A stretch of DNA of 64,000 nucleotides, taken from positions 124,001 to 188,000 of the forward strand of contig JAEYPF010000016.1 of assembly GCA_023411115.1 (NCBI GenBank), written 5' to 3'. The position numbers and the translations under genes are program-made. This DNA is from Methanobacteriota archaeon (GTDB lineage: Archaea > Methanobacteriota > Methanobacteria > Methanobacteriales > Methanobacteriaceae). Below the pieces are notes generated by a model. The model was not told the DNA's origin, searched no databases, and saw only the letters and a list, made by a program, of their open reading frames with translations. Shown in pieces: positions 62,608-64,000 of the stretch; the stretch's first letter is position 1; each line of letters opens with the position of its first letter.

Positions 62608-64000
62608 TCACTCTTTCTCGACCCTTACTGCACAAACTTTAAACTCTGGTGTATTTGAAATGGGATCCATTGCAGGGCTTGTAAGCATATTTGTAGGTGT
62701 CTCGCTGAAATGGAAAGTCATGAAAACAACACCCTTTGGAGAAACATCAGTTATTTTAACCTTTGTTTTAATTTCGCCGCGTCTTGAACTTACTTTTACA
62801 GTTTCACCATCTTCAAGTCCCAATTCTGCAGCGTCTTTAGGGTTCATTTCAACCGGATCAATACCATATAACTCCCTAAGACCATCCGTAGCTCCAGTCA
62901 TGGTTGCAGTGTGATAATGGTAAATACTGCGCCCTGTTGTAAGAAGTAATGGATATTCCTCATCTGGAAGTTCAGCAGGAGGTCTATAATGCAGCGGCAT
63001 GAATTTGGCTCTTCCACTAGAAGTTGCAAATCTTTCTACATGCAGTGTTCCGGTTCCCAAATCATTTATATCTAGACAAGGCCATTGTAACCCTTCTTTT
63101 TCAATTCTATCGTAATTAATACCACCAAACATTGGTGCAACTGATGCAATTTCATCCATAACCTCAGAAGCGTCTTTAAAGTCAAACCCTTTTGCACCCA
63201 TCTTTCGGGCAATTTCACCGGTTATCTCCCAGTCAGGTTTGGACTCACCAGGAGGATTTACAGCTTTACGAACTCTCTGAATCCTACGCTCAGTATTAGT
63301 AAAAGTTCCGTCTTTTTCAGCGTAGGATGCTGCAGGTAGTACCACATCCGCTAAACTAGCAGTTTCTGTTAGGAATATATCTTGGACTATTAAAAATTCA
63401 AGGTTTTCAAGGGATTTGACTATACTTGAGGAGTCAGGCTCGCTTAAAGCAGGGTTTTCACCAATGATATAAAGAGCTTTAACTCGACCTTTGCTTGAAG
63501 CCCCTATAACACACGGCATTTTCATTCCCATTGAGTTATTTAATTCAGCGCCCCATATTTCTTCAAATTTCTTATGAACGTCAGGATCATCTACCTTCTG
63601 ATATCCAGGATAAACATTAGGTAATGCACCCATATCACAAGCTCCCTGAACATTATTCTGACCTCTAATTGGATTTACTCCAGTTGAAGATTTGCCTATG
63701 TTTCCAGTAAGAAGTGCAAGATTACTTAAAGCGAATACGTTATCAGTCCCATGAGAATGTTCAGTTATACCTAATGAATAAAGTATAGAAGCTGGTTTTA
63801 TTGAAGCATACATTCTAGCCGCTTCCTTAATTTTCTCTTTGTTCACGCCCGTGATTTTTTCTACATAATCCAGATCAAATTCTTTAAGGGATTCTTTAAA
63901 TACTTCAAAATTTTCACACCGCTCATCAATAAATTCCTGGTCGTGAAGTCCTTCATCAACTATTACACGCATCATACCCATTAAAAGAGCGACATCAGTG
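62608..64000 (-). CDS. fdhA: Formate dehydrogenase alpha subunit, N-terminal part outside window
   Basis: The frame is open to the right edge; the codons before the ATG at 63981 read TDVALL, matching the family, so the N-terminal third (with the [4Fe-4S] site and active-site Cys or Sec) is missing. The visible ~464 residues have GVNPIRGQNNVQGACDMGALPNVYPGYQ, YIIGENPALSEPD, DVVLPAASYAEKDGTFTNTERRIQRV and a C-terminal dinucleotide-binding barrel (LGLEDGETVKVSSRRGEI, PTNMLTSPAMDPISNTPEFK). It oxidises formate for F420 reduction. fdhB does not follow it, unlike in many relatives; it may lie upstream. Confidence 0.93.
   Translation of the reverse strand, partial: TDVALLMGMMRVIVDEGLHDQEFIDERCENFEVFKESLKEFDLDYVEKITGVNKEKIKEAARMYASIKPASILYSLGITEHSHGTDNVFALSNLALLTGNIGKSSTGVNPIRGQNNVQGACDMGALPNVYPGYQKVDDPDVHKKFEEIWGAELNNSMGMKMPCVIGASSKGRVKALYIIGENPALSEPDSSSIVKSLENLEFLIVQDIFLTETASLADVVLPAASYAEKDGTFTNTERRIQRVRKAVNPPGESKPDWEITGEIARKMGAKGFDFKDASEVMDEIASVAPMFGGINYDRIEKEGLQWPCLDINDLGTGTLHVERFATSSGRAKFMPLHYRPPAELPDEEYPLLLTTGRSIYHYHTATMTGATDGLRELYGIDPVEMNPKDAAELGLEDGETVKVSSRRGEIKTKVKITDVSPKGVVFMTFHFSETPTNMLTSPAMDPISNTPEFKVCAVRVEKE

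Overview
This AT-rich window comes from a methanogenic archaeon of the order Methanobacteriales, most likely a Methanobacterium-type organism. The support is a complete tungsten/molybdenum formylmethanofuran dehydrogenase operon, cofH for coenzyme F420, NrpR nitrogen control, F420-linked enzymes, pseudomurein-directed wall enzymes, an intron-containing elongator tRNA-Met, TATA-box promoters and GGTGAT/GGAGG-type ribosome binding sites. No insertion sequence, integrase, CRISPR array or rRNA was seen.

Layout. 1-5.1 kb: an ATP-cone fragment at the edge, a DUF72 protein and a DNA repair group (family 4 uracil-DNA glycosylase, an Fpg-type glycosylase with a degenerate zinc finger, ATP-dependent DNA ligase). 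5.2-11.3 kb: small metabolic and hypothetical genes (OB-fold membrane protein, phosphoglucosamine mutase, DUF2795, archaeoflavoprotein, adenosine-specific kinase family, flavoredoxin). This part also has a train of about 13 tandem hairpins and a candidate structured RNA. 11.4-17.3 kb: three tandem paralogous secreted wall enzymes with pseudomurein-endoisopeptidase-like C-terminal domains and conserved leaders; the first is frameshifted. 17.6-25.5 kb: an XRE-cupin regulator, an acyl-CoA synthetase, vorCBA and a second two-gene 2-oxoacid oxidoreductase. 25.5-27.8 kb: UV endonuclease, an F420-dependent LLM enzyme and tRNA-Met.

27.9-41.1 kb (minus strand) is the most unusual region. It is a six-gene operon: Sfp-type phosphopantetheinyl transferase, a 2636-residue dimodular NRPS ending in a reductase domain, a MATE transporter fused to an RsbW-like ATPase domain, a STAS antagonist, an RsbW-like kinase and a membrane SpoIIE-type phosphatase. 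A bacterial-style partner-switching module is thus linked to peptide synthesis and export in an archaeon, a domain of life without bacterial sigma factors. Module 1 of the NRPS lacks the conserved substrate Asp and carries an extra half condensation domain.

41.4-48.9 kb: AIM24-like protein, cofH, a ThiF-like enzyme, glnA with an NrpR-type operator, nrpR and trmO. 49.1-64 kb: a molybdenum/tungsten block with molbindin, an FmdE-like protein, a modABC-type transporter, two paralogous small proteins, fwdHFGDBAC, moeA, a TPR protein and the C-terminal part of fdhA. The metal uptake and cofactor genes feed the two molybdopterin enzymes at its right end. The fwd promoter carries repeated GTGTA-type inverted repeats, and its first gene encodes a helix-turn-helix/ferredoxin fusion.
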